Shown piece by piece: positions 6,338-13,096 of a DNA stretch of 13,096 nt; position 1 is the stretch's first letter, and each line of letters starts with the position of its first letter. The DNA lies in the NCBI GenBank assembly GCA_003220905.1, contig QHTS01000022.1, positions 1 to 13,096 of the forward strand. Direction: 5' to 3'. This DNA is from Gemmatimonadota bacterium. GTDB taxonomy: Bacteria > Gemmatimonadota > Gemmatimonadetes > Gemmatimonadales > GWC2-71-9. The position numbers and the translations under genes are program-made. Under the pieces are notes generated by a model that worked only from the letters and a program-made list of their open reading frames with translations, was not told where the DNA came from and searched no databases.

Positions 6338-6745
6338 TCATGCGCCATCCGTCCATTTCTGGAGCGGGTACCCCGCCTGATGCCAGGCGCGAATGCCGCC
6401 CAGCAGCACGGCGACCTTGCGCTCCTCATATCCCGCCGCGATCAGCAGTCGCGCCGCCCGGGCGCTTGTGCGCTCGTCCACTCACGCACAATACAGGATG
6501 AGCGTGCGATCGGGCGGCAGCACGCCTACCGGCGCCTGCCCCTGGGCGGCTTCGATCGTGGCGAGCGGCAGTGAGAGGGCACCCGCGGCGTGCGCGTTGT
6601 CGAACAGCCGCCCGTCGCGGGTGTCGACCAACACACCCCGACCGGCCGCCACCAGCTCGTGCGCCTGCGTGGCCGTGAGGCCCGACACCGCCGGCCCCTC
6701 GTCCGGCGTGACGTTCGCTGGGTCGTGTGCCAACGGTGGCGTCAT
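6338..6745 (-). pseudogene. Rhodanese-domain sulfurtransferase with in-frame UGA at the active-site loop
   Basis: Translation from ATG 6745, with AGGAG (6756-6752) 6 nt upstream, gives a single-domain rhodanese: VLVDTRDGRLFDNAHAAGALSLPLATI, then TLILYCA at residues 81-87. Codon 88 is TGA (6484-6482). The same frame then continues with excellent rhodanese sequence (VDERTSARAARLLIAAGY, then VAVLLGGIRAWHQAGYPL) to a TGA at 6338, giving 135 codons, a normal single-domain length. The UGA falls at the position where many relatives have the second Cys of a YCxCPNE-like loop. Either a TGC-to-TGA mutation has broken the gene, or the UGA is read as selenocysteine. If it terminates, the product is 87 residues without half the fold. 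Operator-like site B lies 26 bp upstream. I call it pseudogene for want of proof of recoding. Confidence 0.7.
6451..6465 (-). other. Hairpin downstream of the in-frame UGA (weak SECIS candidate)
   Basis: In the mRNA, GCGCC (17-21 nt after the UGA) pairs with GGCGC (27-31 nt) around a loop CGGGC whose second base is G. The loop distance and a G near its 5' end fit the loose bacterial SECIS rule. Such short GC stems are common in this composition, and an alternative GCGC-ACAA-GCGC stem overlaps it. The evidence is therefore weak. Confidence 0.2.
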
Positions 6746-6771
6746 GCGGCGCTCCTCCCCAGGCTCTGATA

Positions 6772-6791
6772 ATCGTTCATAAATGAAGCAA
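6772..6791. promoter_or_regulatory. Operator-like palindrome, site B
   Basis: ATCGTTCATAAATGAAGCAA keeps the core GTTCAT-nn-TGAA of site A (14 of 20 positions identical) and ends 26 bp upstream of the rhodanese ATG, which is read on the minus strand. The outer bases of the arms are degenerate. It is paired with site C 42 bp away in the same divergent promoter region. Confidence 0.5.
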
Positions 6792-6808
6792 TGGCCTGGA
6801 TGGTTGGG

Positions 6809-6824
6809 AAGTTCCCCGGAACTT
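6809..6824. promoter_or_regulatory. 16-bp palindrome between sites B and C
   Basis: AAGTTCCCCGGAACTT has perfect 7-bp arms around a CC centre. It lies midway between the two operator-like sites of the divergent rhodanese/short-barrel region and is a different motif. It may bind a second regulator. There is no second copy in the window. Confidence 0.4.
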
Positions 6825-6833
6825 TCGCCGGAT

Positions 6834-6853
6834 ATAGTTCATTCATGAAGTGC
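6834..6853. promoter_or_regulatory. Operator-like palindrome, site C, overlapping a -10-like box
   Basis: ATAGTTCATTCATGAAGTGC shares 14 of 20 positions with site A and has the core TTCAT-TC-ATGAA. TATAGT (6833-6838), which matches five of six -10 bases, overlaps its left arm, so binding there would block transcription to the right. The start codon of the short barrel gene is 40 bp downstream. Confidence 0.55.
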
Positions 6854-6893
6854 ATTCCATCGGCATTCCGCTTCGTCTCCTTCGGAGGAACTT

Positions 6894-7280
6894 ATGTCGC
6901 GGCGACGCAATGTCGGCATCCGCGCCAGCGGTAGCTGGGCGCAGGACAGCCTGCGTGGCGCCGCGCTGCCGGGCCGGGGGAAGTTCAACAAGTTCACCTA
7001 CGACGCGGCTCTCGTGCTGCGCTATCCCATCCAGACCGGTTCCGCCACCCTCAGTCCCTACGTGCTGGGCGGGGCGGGCGCCATCAGCGTGCATCAGCTC
7101 GGCGCCAGCGACACCTGGTGCAAGTTCGCCGGCAACTTCGGCGCGGGGCTCGAGTACAGCTTCGGGCGCGTCGGCGTCCGCGCCGAGGGTCGCGACTTCA
7201 TCTACAAGTTCGACCGCTACGGCTTCGACAAGACCCAGCACGACATCGCGTGGCAGGGCGGCCTCACGCTCTCCTTCTGA
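6894..7280 (+). CDS. Short outer-membrane beta-barrel protein lacking a signal peptide (probably N-terminally truncated)
   Basis: The gene starts at ATG 6894 with GGAGG (6884-6888) 5 nt before it. In frame there is a TGA 16 codons upstream and no other start, so the start is fixed. The 128 residues show alternating-strand barrel sequence (YDAALVLRYPIQTG, LSPYVLGGAGAIS, NFGAGLEYSFGRVGVRAEGRDF) and end in GGLTLSF with a terminal Phe, the usual signal for outer-membrane assembly. This looks like the C-terminal part of an outer-membrane beta-barrel family protein. The N-terminus MSRRRN is not a signal peptide and the first strands expected of the family are missing. I infer a deletion that joined a promoter and leader to the 3' part. 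Export is doubtful as it stands. Operator-like site C lies 40 bp upstream. Confidence 0.65.
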   Translation: MSRRRNVGIRASGSWAQDSLRGAALPGRGKFNKFTYDAALVLRYPIQTGSATLSPYVLGGAGAISVHQLGASDTWCKFAGNFGAGLEYSFGRVGVRAEGRDFIYKFDRYGFDKTQHDIAWQGGLTLSF

Positions 7281-7485
7281 CGGTCGGCCGCTGTTTACCA
7301 ACCCGTCACATCGCGGTCGCGGCGAGTGACCGCCTCGGAGCAGCTATCCGCCAGCCGGGTGGTGCGGCCCCACCCAAACGGGGGAGCCCAGCCTGGCCGG
7401 ACCAATGCGCGGGAACCCTGGAGCGGCATAGTTCATTCCTGCACTATCGGCTCGGTTGCCATCACCTTCACCAGTGGGTCTTCGC
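7281..7485. other. Efflux operon upstream region
   Basis: No coding frame with family features is visible here. The stretch holds operator-like site D and presumably the operon promoter. A classical -35 is not evident. No attenuator-type hairpin with a T-run is seen. Confidence 0.5.
7428..7447. promoter_or_regulatory. Operator-like palindrome, site D, efflux operon
   Basis: ATAGTTCATTCCTGCACTAT shares 15 of 20 positions with site A. Its arms ATAGTTCA/TGCACTAT match at seven of eight positions. It ends 38 bp before the ATG of the membrane-fusion protein, where pump repressors commonly bind. CATAGT (7427-7432) could be an overlapping -10 box. Confidence 0.65.
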
Positions 7486-8676
7486 ATGAAGCGTTTGATC
7501 AGACCAGTCGCATGGACCGCCGCCATCGCGGTCGCACTGTTCCTCGTCGGTGCGGCAGCGGCGCGCCGGCTGGCGCCCGTCGCGAGCGCCGCTCCGCCGG
7601 CGCCGGAAGTCACGGTTCTCACCGTCGTCCCCGAGACCGTCACCGCGCGATTCGAGTACGTGGGGCAAGCCGCGGCCTCCCGCTCGGTCGAGGTCCGCTC
7701 GCAGGTCACGGGCGTGATCGTCGCGCGGCCGTACGCCGAGGGCACCGACGTCGCGAAAGGAACGCTGCTGTTTCGGATCGATCCCACGACGTACGAGGCC
7801 GCCTACCGCAGCGCCCAGGCTCGGCTCGCGAACGCGGACCGCACCCTGGCGCGTCTGAAGCCCCTGCTCGCCGAGCGCGCGGTCGCCCAGAAGGACGTGG
7901 ACGACGCGCAGCAGGCGTTCGATCAGGCGGAGGCGGCGGTCGATCAGACGAGGAAAGACTACGAGGACACGTTCGTGCGCGCCGAGATCACGGGCCGCGC
8001 CGGTCGCGCCGCGTTGGAGCTCGGTGCGCGGGTGACCGGTCCGAGTGACCTGCTCACGACGGTCGAGCAGGTGAACCCCATCTACGTGAACTTCAGTCCA
8101 TCCGACGAGGACCTGCTGCGCCTGCGGCGCGACATTGCGGACGGCCGGCTGCTCATGCCGCCCGCGCCCCACGCCCTCGCCGTCGAGGTTACCCTGGCGG
8201 ACGGCAGCCTCTTTCCGGCCACGGGCGAGCTGAACTTCGCCGATCTGGCGCTTCAGCCTGCGACGGGCACCCAGCAGATGCGAGCGCAGCTCAGGAACCC
8301 GCAGCACGTCCTGCTCCCCGGGCAGTTCGTGCGGGTACGCCTGCTCGGCCTCAAGCGGCCGAGCGCGATCCTCGTCCCGCAGCGGGCCGTGCAGCAGGGC
8401 CTGAACGGGGCGTACGTGTATGTGGTGGGCGACAGCGGCAAAGTCGCGGCGCGGAACGTGGTGGCCACATCCTGGGACGGCGGATCGTGGCGTATCGAGC
8501 AGGGACTCGAGGCGGGCGACCGCGTGATCGTGGACGGGGTGCAGAAGGTGGCACCCGGACAGCCGGCGAGGTCGGTGGCCTATCGGCCGGCGGCCGACAG
8601 CGCTGCGACCGCCACGCAGGATAGCACGCTGATCGCTCCTCCAGCCGCACCGCTTCGGATCAGGAGCCGCCCGTGA
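7486..8676 (+). CDS. RND efflux membrane-fusion (periplasmic adaptor) protein, AcrA/MexA type
   Basis: This 396-residue adaptor bridges the inner-membrane pump and the outer-membrane channel. The N-terminus MKRLIRPVAWTAAIAVALFL is a signal or signal-anchor segment without a lipobox Cys, so it is probably membrane-anchored or cleaved rather than lipidated. The lipoyl half (~60-99: YVGQ..., EVRSQVTGVI, GTLLFRIDP) is followed by an alpha-hairpin coiled coil (~100-165, many Ala/Gln/Leu heptads), the second lipoyl half, a beta-barrel domain (~197-290, NPIYVNFSPSDEDLL) and a membrane-proximal domain (VPQRAVQQGLNGAYVYVV). The frame is open to a TTG at 7456, but the ATG at 7486 begins the signal sequence and is preferred. 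No clear ribosome binding site is visible. It overlaps the transporter gene by 4 nt (GTGA) and is the first gene of the operon. Confidence 0.93.
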   Translation: MKRLIRPVAWTAAIAVALFLVGAAAARRLAPVASAAPPAPEVTVLTVVPETVTARFEYVGQAAASRSVEVRSQVTGVIVARPYAEGTDVAKGTLLFRIDPTTYEAAYRSAQARLANADRTLARLKPLLAERAVAQKDVDDAQQAFDQAEAAVDQTRKDYEDTFVRAEITGRAGRAALELGARVTGPSDLLTTVEQVNPIYVNFSPSDEDLLRLRRDIADGRLLMPPAPHALAVEVTLADGSLFPATGELNFADLALQPATGTQQMRAQLRNPQHVLLPGQFVRVRLLGLKRPSAILVPQRAVQQGLNGAYVYVVGDSGKVAARNVVATSWDGGSWRIEQGLEAGDRVIVDGVQKVAPGQPARSVAYRPAADSAATATQDSTLIAPPAAPLRIRSRP

Positions 8677-11600
8677 GCGACGCGCCGCAGATCCGCAATC
8701 TCTTCATCCGGCGCCCGATCTTCTCGGGCGTCATCTCGATCGTGATCGTGCTGCTCGGGCTCTTCTCGCTCACGCGGCTCCCGGTCGAAAGCTACCCGCC
8801 TCTGACGCCGCCCGAGATTCAGGTGCAGGCCGTGTATCCGGGTGCGACGGCGCAGGACGTGGCCGATGCGGTGGCCGCCCCGATCGAGCAGGAGCTGTCG
8901 GGCATGGAAGGCCTGCTGTACTTCAAGTCGGCGAACTCGAGCGACGGGGTCATGAACCTGTCGGTCTACTTCGACGTCTCGCGCAACCCGGACCTGGCGG
9001 CGGTGGACGTGCAGAACCAGATCGCGCTCGCCGAGCCGCAGCTGCCGCAGGAAGTCGTGCGCAACGGCATCACGGTGCGGAAGCGCCAGACCGCCTTCCT
9101 GGTGGTGCTCGCCCTTTCCTCTGACGACCCTCGGTACGACACCGAGTTCTTGAACAACTACGCGAAGATCTATATCGACGACGAGCTGAAGCGCCTCCCC
9201 GGCGTCGGCGATGCGAGCACGTTTGGCCAGCTCGACTTCTCCATGCTTTTGAGCCTCGATCCCGACCGCATGGCGCAGCTCGGCCTCACCGTGTCGGACG
9301 TCGCCGCCGCCGTGCAGGAGCAGAACACGACGAACCCCGCCGGGCGTATCGGGCGGGAGCCCGCTCCACCCGGCACACAGCTCACGATTCCCGTGATCAC
9401 CAGCGGGCGACTGAAGGACGCGAGCGACTTCGACCGCATCATCGTCCGGGGCCGACCCGACGGCTCGCTCGTGCACCTCGCGGACATCGGTGAGGCGCAC
9501 CTCGGCGCGCGGAACTACGATCTCGCCGGCCGGTTCGACGGCGCGCCGACGGCGCTGACCCCCGTATTCCTGCGGCCCGGCGCCAATGCCCTCGAGGTGA
9601 AGCGCGAGGTCGTGGCCCGCATGACCGAGCTCGCCAAGAGCCTTCCCGCGGGGGTGCACTGGTCGATCGCGTTCGACACGACGCCGTACGTCACCGCTTC
9701 CATTAGAGAGGTCGTGAAGACGCTGTTCGAGGCGCTGCTGCTGGTGACGTTGGTCGTGTTCGTCTTCCTGCAGAGCTGGCGGGCGACCTTGATCCCGGTA
9801 GTCGCGGTGCCCGTCTCGGTCATCGGCGCCTTCTCCGGGATGCAGGTGCTCGGCTTTTCGATCAATCTGCTCACGCTGTTCGGCCTGGTGCTGGCGATCG
9901 GCATCGTCGTCGACGATGCGATCGTCGTGATCGAGAATGTGGAGCGTATCATGGCCCAGGACCGGGTGTCGCCCGCGGTCGCCGCCGACCGGGCGATGCA
10001 CCAGGTGAGCCGGGCGCTGATCGCCATCGTCCTCGTGCTCTGCTCCGTGTTCGTCCCGGTGGCGTTCCTCGGGGGCATCACGGGACTGATGTACAAGCAG
10101 TTCGCGATCACCATCGCCGTGTCGGTGGTCCTGTCGGGGATCGTCGCGCTCACGCTGACGCCGGCGTTGTGCGCCGTGCTGCTCAAGCCCACTGACCCCG
10201 GACGCAAGTCCGGGGCGATACTGAGCCGGTTGTTCGACCGCTTCAACCGGGGCTTCCGGACGATCACCGAGCGCTACCTCGGCGCCGCCGGTCGCGTGAT
10301 CGATCGCCCCCGCACGTTCTTTGCCGCCTTCGCGGTGGCCGTCGCCCTGCTGTTCGCTCTCGTGCGGTCCGTACCGACCGGCTTCATTCCCAACGAGGAC
10401 AAAGGGTACTTCGGCATGCTGATCGAGCTCCCCGACAATGCCTCGCGTCAGCGCACGGAGGCGGTCGTGAAACAGGTCGAGGGCTTTCTCAAGCAGCAGC
10501 CGGCGATCAATCACATCGTCTCGCTGGTCGGTCTCAATTTCATCCAGAACGCGAACCAGACCAACGCGGCCATCATGTTCGTCATGCTGAAGCCGTGGGA
10601 GGAACGGACTGCCCCCCGCGACCAGTTCGCGGCGGTGCTCGGCGCCGTGAACGGCTTCCTCTTCCAGCTTCCGCAAACGCGCGGCTTCGCGTTCAACATG
10701 CCCGAGATCATCGGCCTGGGCACGACCGCGGGCCTCGAGTTGAATCTCCAGGACCGGGGTGTGAACGACGTGACCAGGTTCGCCGGCCTGACGGGCGAAT
10801 TCGCGGGCGACGCCAACGCGCTGCCCGAGCTGCGCGGCGTGTACCCGACCATCCGCGTGAACACACCACAGCTGTTCGTGCAGGTGGACCGGGAGAAGGT
10901 GAAGGCGCTCGGGATCTCGCTCTCGGAGCTGTTCCAGACGCTGCAGGCGTCTCTGTCGACGCTCTACATCAACGATTTCAACCGGTACGGAAAGACCTAC
11001 CGGGTGCAGGCCGAGGCGCAGGCCCGATTCCGCCAGACGCCCGAGGACATCGGGCGGCTGTATGTCCGAGGGCCCAATCAACAGATGGTGCCCGTCTCGG
11101 CACTCACCCGGACGGAATTCCGGGCCGGCCCGAGCGTCCTGACGCGGTTCAACGGGTTCACGTCGGCGCTGGTGGTCGGGGCGCCGGCGCCCGGGAAGAG
11201 CTCCGGGGAAATGCTCGCCGCGGTGGAACGGCTCGCCCAGGACAAGTATGCCGCCCGCGGCGTGGGCTACGCCTTCAGCGGCCAATCGTATCAGGAGCGC
11301 GCTTCGGGCGGTCAGGGCAGCCTCGTGTTCGCACTCGGGCTCATCATGGTGTTCCTGGTGCTCGCCGCGCAGTACGAGAGCTGGTCGATCCCGTTCGCGG
11401 TGTTGCTCGGTGTGCCGTTCGGCACGCTCGGTGCACTGCTCGGCGTGTGGCTGCGCGGCATGGCGAACGACGTCTACGTGCAGATCGGATTGATCGTGGT
11501 GATCGGGCTCGCCGCGAAGAACGCAATCCTGATCGTCGAGTTCGCGAACGAGCTGCGCGCCCAGGGGCGCTCGATTCGCGACGCGGCCCTCGAGGCCGGC

Positions 11601-11870
11601 CGCGAGCGGTTGCGGCCGATCCTCATGACCTCGTTCGCGTTTATCCTGGGTGTCGCGCCGTTGTTGACGTCGAGCGGGGCCGGCGCGGCGAGTCGTCACT
11701 CGATCGGGACCGGGGTCTTCTTCGGGATGCTCGTGGCGACGCTGGTCGGCGTGTTCTTCATCCCGCTGTTCTTCACGGCCATCCGGACCCTGAGCGAGCG
11801 GGGCCTGTTCCGCCGCGGCGTGGATGCCGTCGTGTCGCAGGCCGTGCCCGTCGCGGTGGAGGGCGACTGA
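8673..11870 (+). CDS. RND multidrug efflux transporter, HAE1 (AcrB/MexB) family
   Basis: This 1065-residue inner-membrane proton/drug antiporter has the normal family length. TM1 is at ~15-32, after IRNLFIRRP. The proton-relay residues are present: D414/D415 in GIVVDDAIVVIENVERI (TM4) and K949 in GLAAKNAILIVEFANEL (TM10). The two large periplasmic porter/docking loops are at ~35-340 and ~570-880. PVESYPPLTPPEI and YPGATAQDV are classic HAE1 N-terminal signatures. Translation starts at GTG 8673 with AGGAG (8662-8666) 6 nt upstream and overlaps the adaptor stop, indicating coupling. Substrate range cannot be read from sequence; HAE1 members move drugs, dyes, detergents or solvents. The gene is intact, with no lost key residue. 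The long open frame on the opposite strand is a GC-codon artefact. Confidence 0.97.
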   Translation: MSDAPQIRNLFIRRPIFSGVISIVIVLLGLFSLTRLPVESYPPLTPPEIQVQAVYPGATAQDVADAVAAPIEQELSGMEGLLYFKSANSSDGVMNLSVYFDVSRNPDLAAVDVQNQIALAEPQLPQEVVRNGITVRKRQTAFLVVLALSSDDPRYDTEFLNNYAKIYIDDELKRLPGVGDASTFGQLDFSMLLSLDPDRMAQLGLTVSDVAAAVQEQNTTNPAGRIGREPAPPGTQLTIPVITSGRLKDASDFDRIIVRGRPDGSLVHLADIGEAHLGARNYDLAGRFDGAPTALTPVFLRPGANALEVKREVVARMTELAKSLPAGVHWSIAFDTTPYVTASIREVVKTLFEALLLVTLVVFVFLQSWRATLIPVVAVPVSVIGAFSGMQVLGFSINLLTLFGLVLAIGIVVDDAIVVIENVERIMAQDRVSPAVAADRAMHQVSRALIAIVLVLCSVFVPVAFLGGITGLMYKQFAITIAVSVVLSGIVALTLTPALCAVLLKPTDPGRKSGAILSRLFDRFNRGFRTITERYLGAAGRVIDRPRTFFAAFAVAVALLFALVRSVPTGFIPNEDKGYFGMLIELPDNASRQRTEAVVKQVEGFLKQQPAINHIVSLVGLNFIQNANQTNAAIMFVMLKPWEERTAPRDQFAAVLGAVNGFLFQLPQTRGFAFNMPEIIGLGTTAGLELNLQDRGVNDVTRFAGLTGEFAGDANALPELRGVYPTIRVNTPQLFVQVDREKVKALGISLSELFQTLQASLSTLYINDFNRYGKTYRVQAEAQARFRQTPEDIGRLYVRGPNQQMVPVSALTRTEFRAGPSVLTRFNGFTSALVVGAPAPGKSSGEMLAAVERLAQDKYAARGVGYAFSGQSYQERASGGQGSLVFALGLIMVFLVLAAQYESWSIPFAVLLGVPFGTLGALLGVWLRGMANDVYVQIGLIVVIGLAAKNAILIVEFANELRAQGRSIRDAALEAGRERLRPILMTSFAFILGVAPLLTSSGAGAASRHSIGTGVFFGMLVATLVGVFFIPLFFTAIRTLSERGLFRRGVDAVVSQAVPVAVEGD

Positions 11871-11871
11871 C

Positions 11872-13096
11872 ATGCGACGGCTCGTGTTGCTGGCGCTGTT
11901 CGCGCTGATCGCTCTCACGGAGGCGTGCGCGGTGGGACCGGGATATCGCCGGTCCTCCCTCGGCATGCCGGATGGCTGGCGGCCCCGCGCGGCGTCCGAG
12001 GACTCGCTCCGGCCATTCTACGACTCGTTGCGCACCAGCCGCGATACCCTGCTGCCGGCTGGGACCGATACGGCGCGCGTGCCCTTCACGTACGACACCA
12101 CGCCGCTTCCCCCACGCCCGGGTGCAGACTCGGGCGCCGCGCTCCGGTGGCTCGACCTACTTCAGGATTCCGTGCTGCGGCAGCTCGTGGACACGAGCCT
12201 GCGGGAGAACCGCGACATGCGGACCGCGCTCGGCGTGATCGACGAATTCCGCGCGCAGTATCGGGCCGCGCGCGGTGCGCTCCTGCCAGAGGTGAGCGCC
12301 AATGGACAGGCCGGCCGCAGCCGGGCGGTCTTCGGCACCTTTGGGGCGCAGACGTTCGACGTGTACAAGGCGACGGCTGATCTGAGCTGGGAGCTCGATG
12401 TGTGGGGTCGGCTCCGCCGCGGCATGGGCGCCGCGCGCTCAGACCTCGTCGCGCGGGACGAAGACCGGCGCGCCCTGCAGTTGTCGCTGATCGGCGACGT
12501 GGCCACGGCGTATTTCGACCTGCGCGCGGCCGACCTGAACCTCGCCATCGCACGCCGCACCCTCGAGTCGCGGCGGCAAACGCTCGCGCTCGCCCGCCGG
12601 CGGCTCGACCAGGGTTTGATCTCGGAGCTGGACGTCCGCCAGTTCGAGGCCGATGTGGCGAGTCCGGCGGCGAGCGTCGCCGACTTCGAGCGGCAGGTGG
12701 CGCAGCAGGAGAACGCGCTGAGCGTCCTGGTCGGGCGCAACCCCGGCGCCATCGCCCGGGGCCGCGCGCTCACCGAGATGGCGGCGCGGATCCCGGTCCC
12801 CGCCGGCGTGCCGTCCGCGCTGCTTGCGAACCGGCCGGACGTCCGCAGCGCCGAAGCGACGCTCCGCGCCGCCACCGCCCGCATCGGCGTAGCGCAGGCC
12901 GCCGGGCTGCCGACCTTCACGATCACCGGTCAGTACGGCAGCCAGAGCACCGATTGGTCGAAGTGGTTCGGGTCGGGGACCAACGTGTGGCAGGCGTTCG
13001 CCGGGGTCTCGATCCCGATCTTTACCCAGGGCCGGCCGGGGGCGGGAGAGCAGGTCAACATCGCGCGGGCGCGGGCCTCGCAGGCGCGGTCGCGCT
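11872..13096 (+). CDS. Outer-membrane efflux factor, NodT/OprM type (3' end beyond window)
   Basis: The frame from ATG 11872 is open to the window edge (408 codons). GGAGGG (11858-11863), inside the transporter gene, lies 8 nt upstream, and the intergenic gap is 1 nt. The N-terminus has a hydrophobic signal ending LTEAC-AVGPGY. C19 is the likely lipidation site, although Glu at -2 is unusual for a lipobox. CxVGPxY is the usual start of NodT-type factors. Later hallmarks include QLVDTSLRENRDMRTAL, LSWELDVWGRLRR, AYFDLRA and NRPDVRSAEATLRAA (from 320). Residues ~44-91 form an extra Ser/Thr/Pro/Asp-rich stretch not usual in the family. It would form the trimeric channel completing the pump encoded just upstream. 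Confidence 0.93.
   Translation, partial: MRRLVLLALFALIALTEACAVGPGYRRSSLGMPDGWRPRAASEDSLRPFYDSLRTSRDTLLPAGTDTARVPFTYDTTPLPPRPGADSGAALRWLDLLQDSVLRQLVDTSLRENRDMRTALGVIDEFRAQYRAARGALLPEVSANGQAGRSRAVFGTFGAQTFDVYKATADLSWELDVWGRLRRGMGAARSDLVARDEDRRALQLSLIGDVATAYFDLRAADLNLAIARRTLESRRQTLALARRRLDQGLISELDVRQFEADVASPAASVADFERQVAQQENALSVLVGRNPGAIARGRALTEMAARIPVPAGVPSALLANRPDVRSAEATLRAATARIGVAQAAGLPTFTITGQYGSQSTDWSKWFGSGTNVWQAFAGVSIPIFTQGRPGAGEQVNIARARASQARSR

Noticed and set aside
6482..6745. Rhodanese as a complete 87-residue protein ending at the first UGA
   Set aside because: It would lack the second half of the rhodanese fold, and strong family sequence continues in the same frame past the UGA.
6845..6934. 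29-codon leader ORF before the short barrel gene as a real regulatory peptide
   Set aside because: Its ATG lies inside operator-like site C, there is no ribosome binding site and it overlaps the barrel gene out of frame. It is better seen as a possible remnant.
8580..11966. 1128-codon open frame on the minus strand opposite the RND gene
   Set aside because: It is rich in His, Arg, Glu and Asp with no family motifs, the normal antisense artefact of GC-rich codon use. The plus-strand RND transporter is unambiguous.
1..13096. CRISPR arrays, tRNA/rRNA genes, insertion sequences, prophage or defence genes
   Set aside because: No regularly spaced repeats, RNA-gene signatures, transposase motifs or terminal inverted repeats were recognised anywhere in the window.

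Overview
The window is high-GC bacterial DNA with dense, mostly ATG/GTG-started genes and no RNA genes, insertion sequences or CRISPR arrays that I can see. The gene mix suggests a Gram-negative, soil-type bacterium, most plausibly Gemmatimonadota and less likely Acidobacteriota. It includes a membrane Ser/Thr kinase with a TolB/FlgO-like outer domain, several outer-membrane beta-barrels and a tripartite RND pump. This taxonomic call is inference from protein style only.

Layout. Positions 1-245 (minus) hold the start of a secreted TPR-like protein. Positions 387-3808 (minus) hold a two-gene unit: a hybrid sensor kinase (REC-PAS-HisKA-HATPase-REC) followed by an acyl-CoA (malonyl-CoA-type) synthetase. 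The synthetase appears to start at a CTG that overlaps the kinase stop codon (CTGA). After a 241-bp spacer, 4050-4895 (plus) encodes a DUF1207-type outer-membrane protein. It faces a Ser/Thr kinase on the minus strand (4913-6292). Upstream of that kinase, on the same strand, is a small rhodanese (6338-6745) whose frame is interrupted by one UGA right at the active-site loop. Divergent from it is a short outer-membrane barrel lacking a signal peptide (6894-7280). From 7486 to the end is an efflux operon on the plus strand: membrane-fusion protein, RND transporter, and an outer-membrane factor cut off by the window edge.

How it fits together. The most interesting signal is non-coding. Four related ~20-bp inverted repeats, with best copy TTAGTTCATTAGTGAACTAA, lie 19-40 bp upstream of four start codons: the DUF1207 protein, the rhodanese, the short barrel and the efflux operon. 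I infer a shared operator for a TetR- or MarR-type repressor that is not encoded in this window. It would tie envelope proteins, a sulfurtransferase and drug or solvent efflux into one local regulon. The UGA-interrupted rhodanese is the second notable item. It could be a nonsense mutation or a selenocysteine codon, because the UGA falls where many relatives carry a second Cys.
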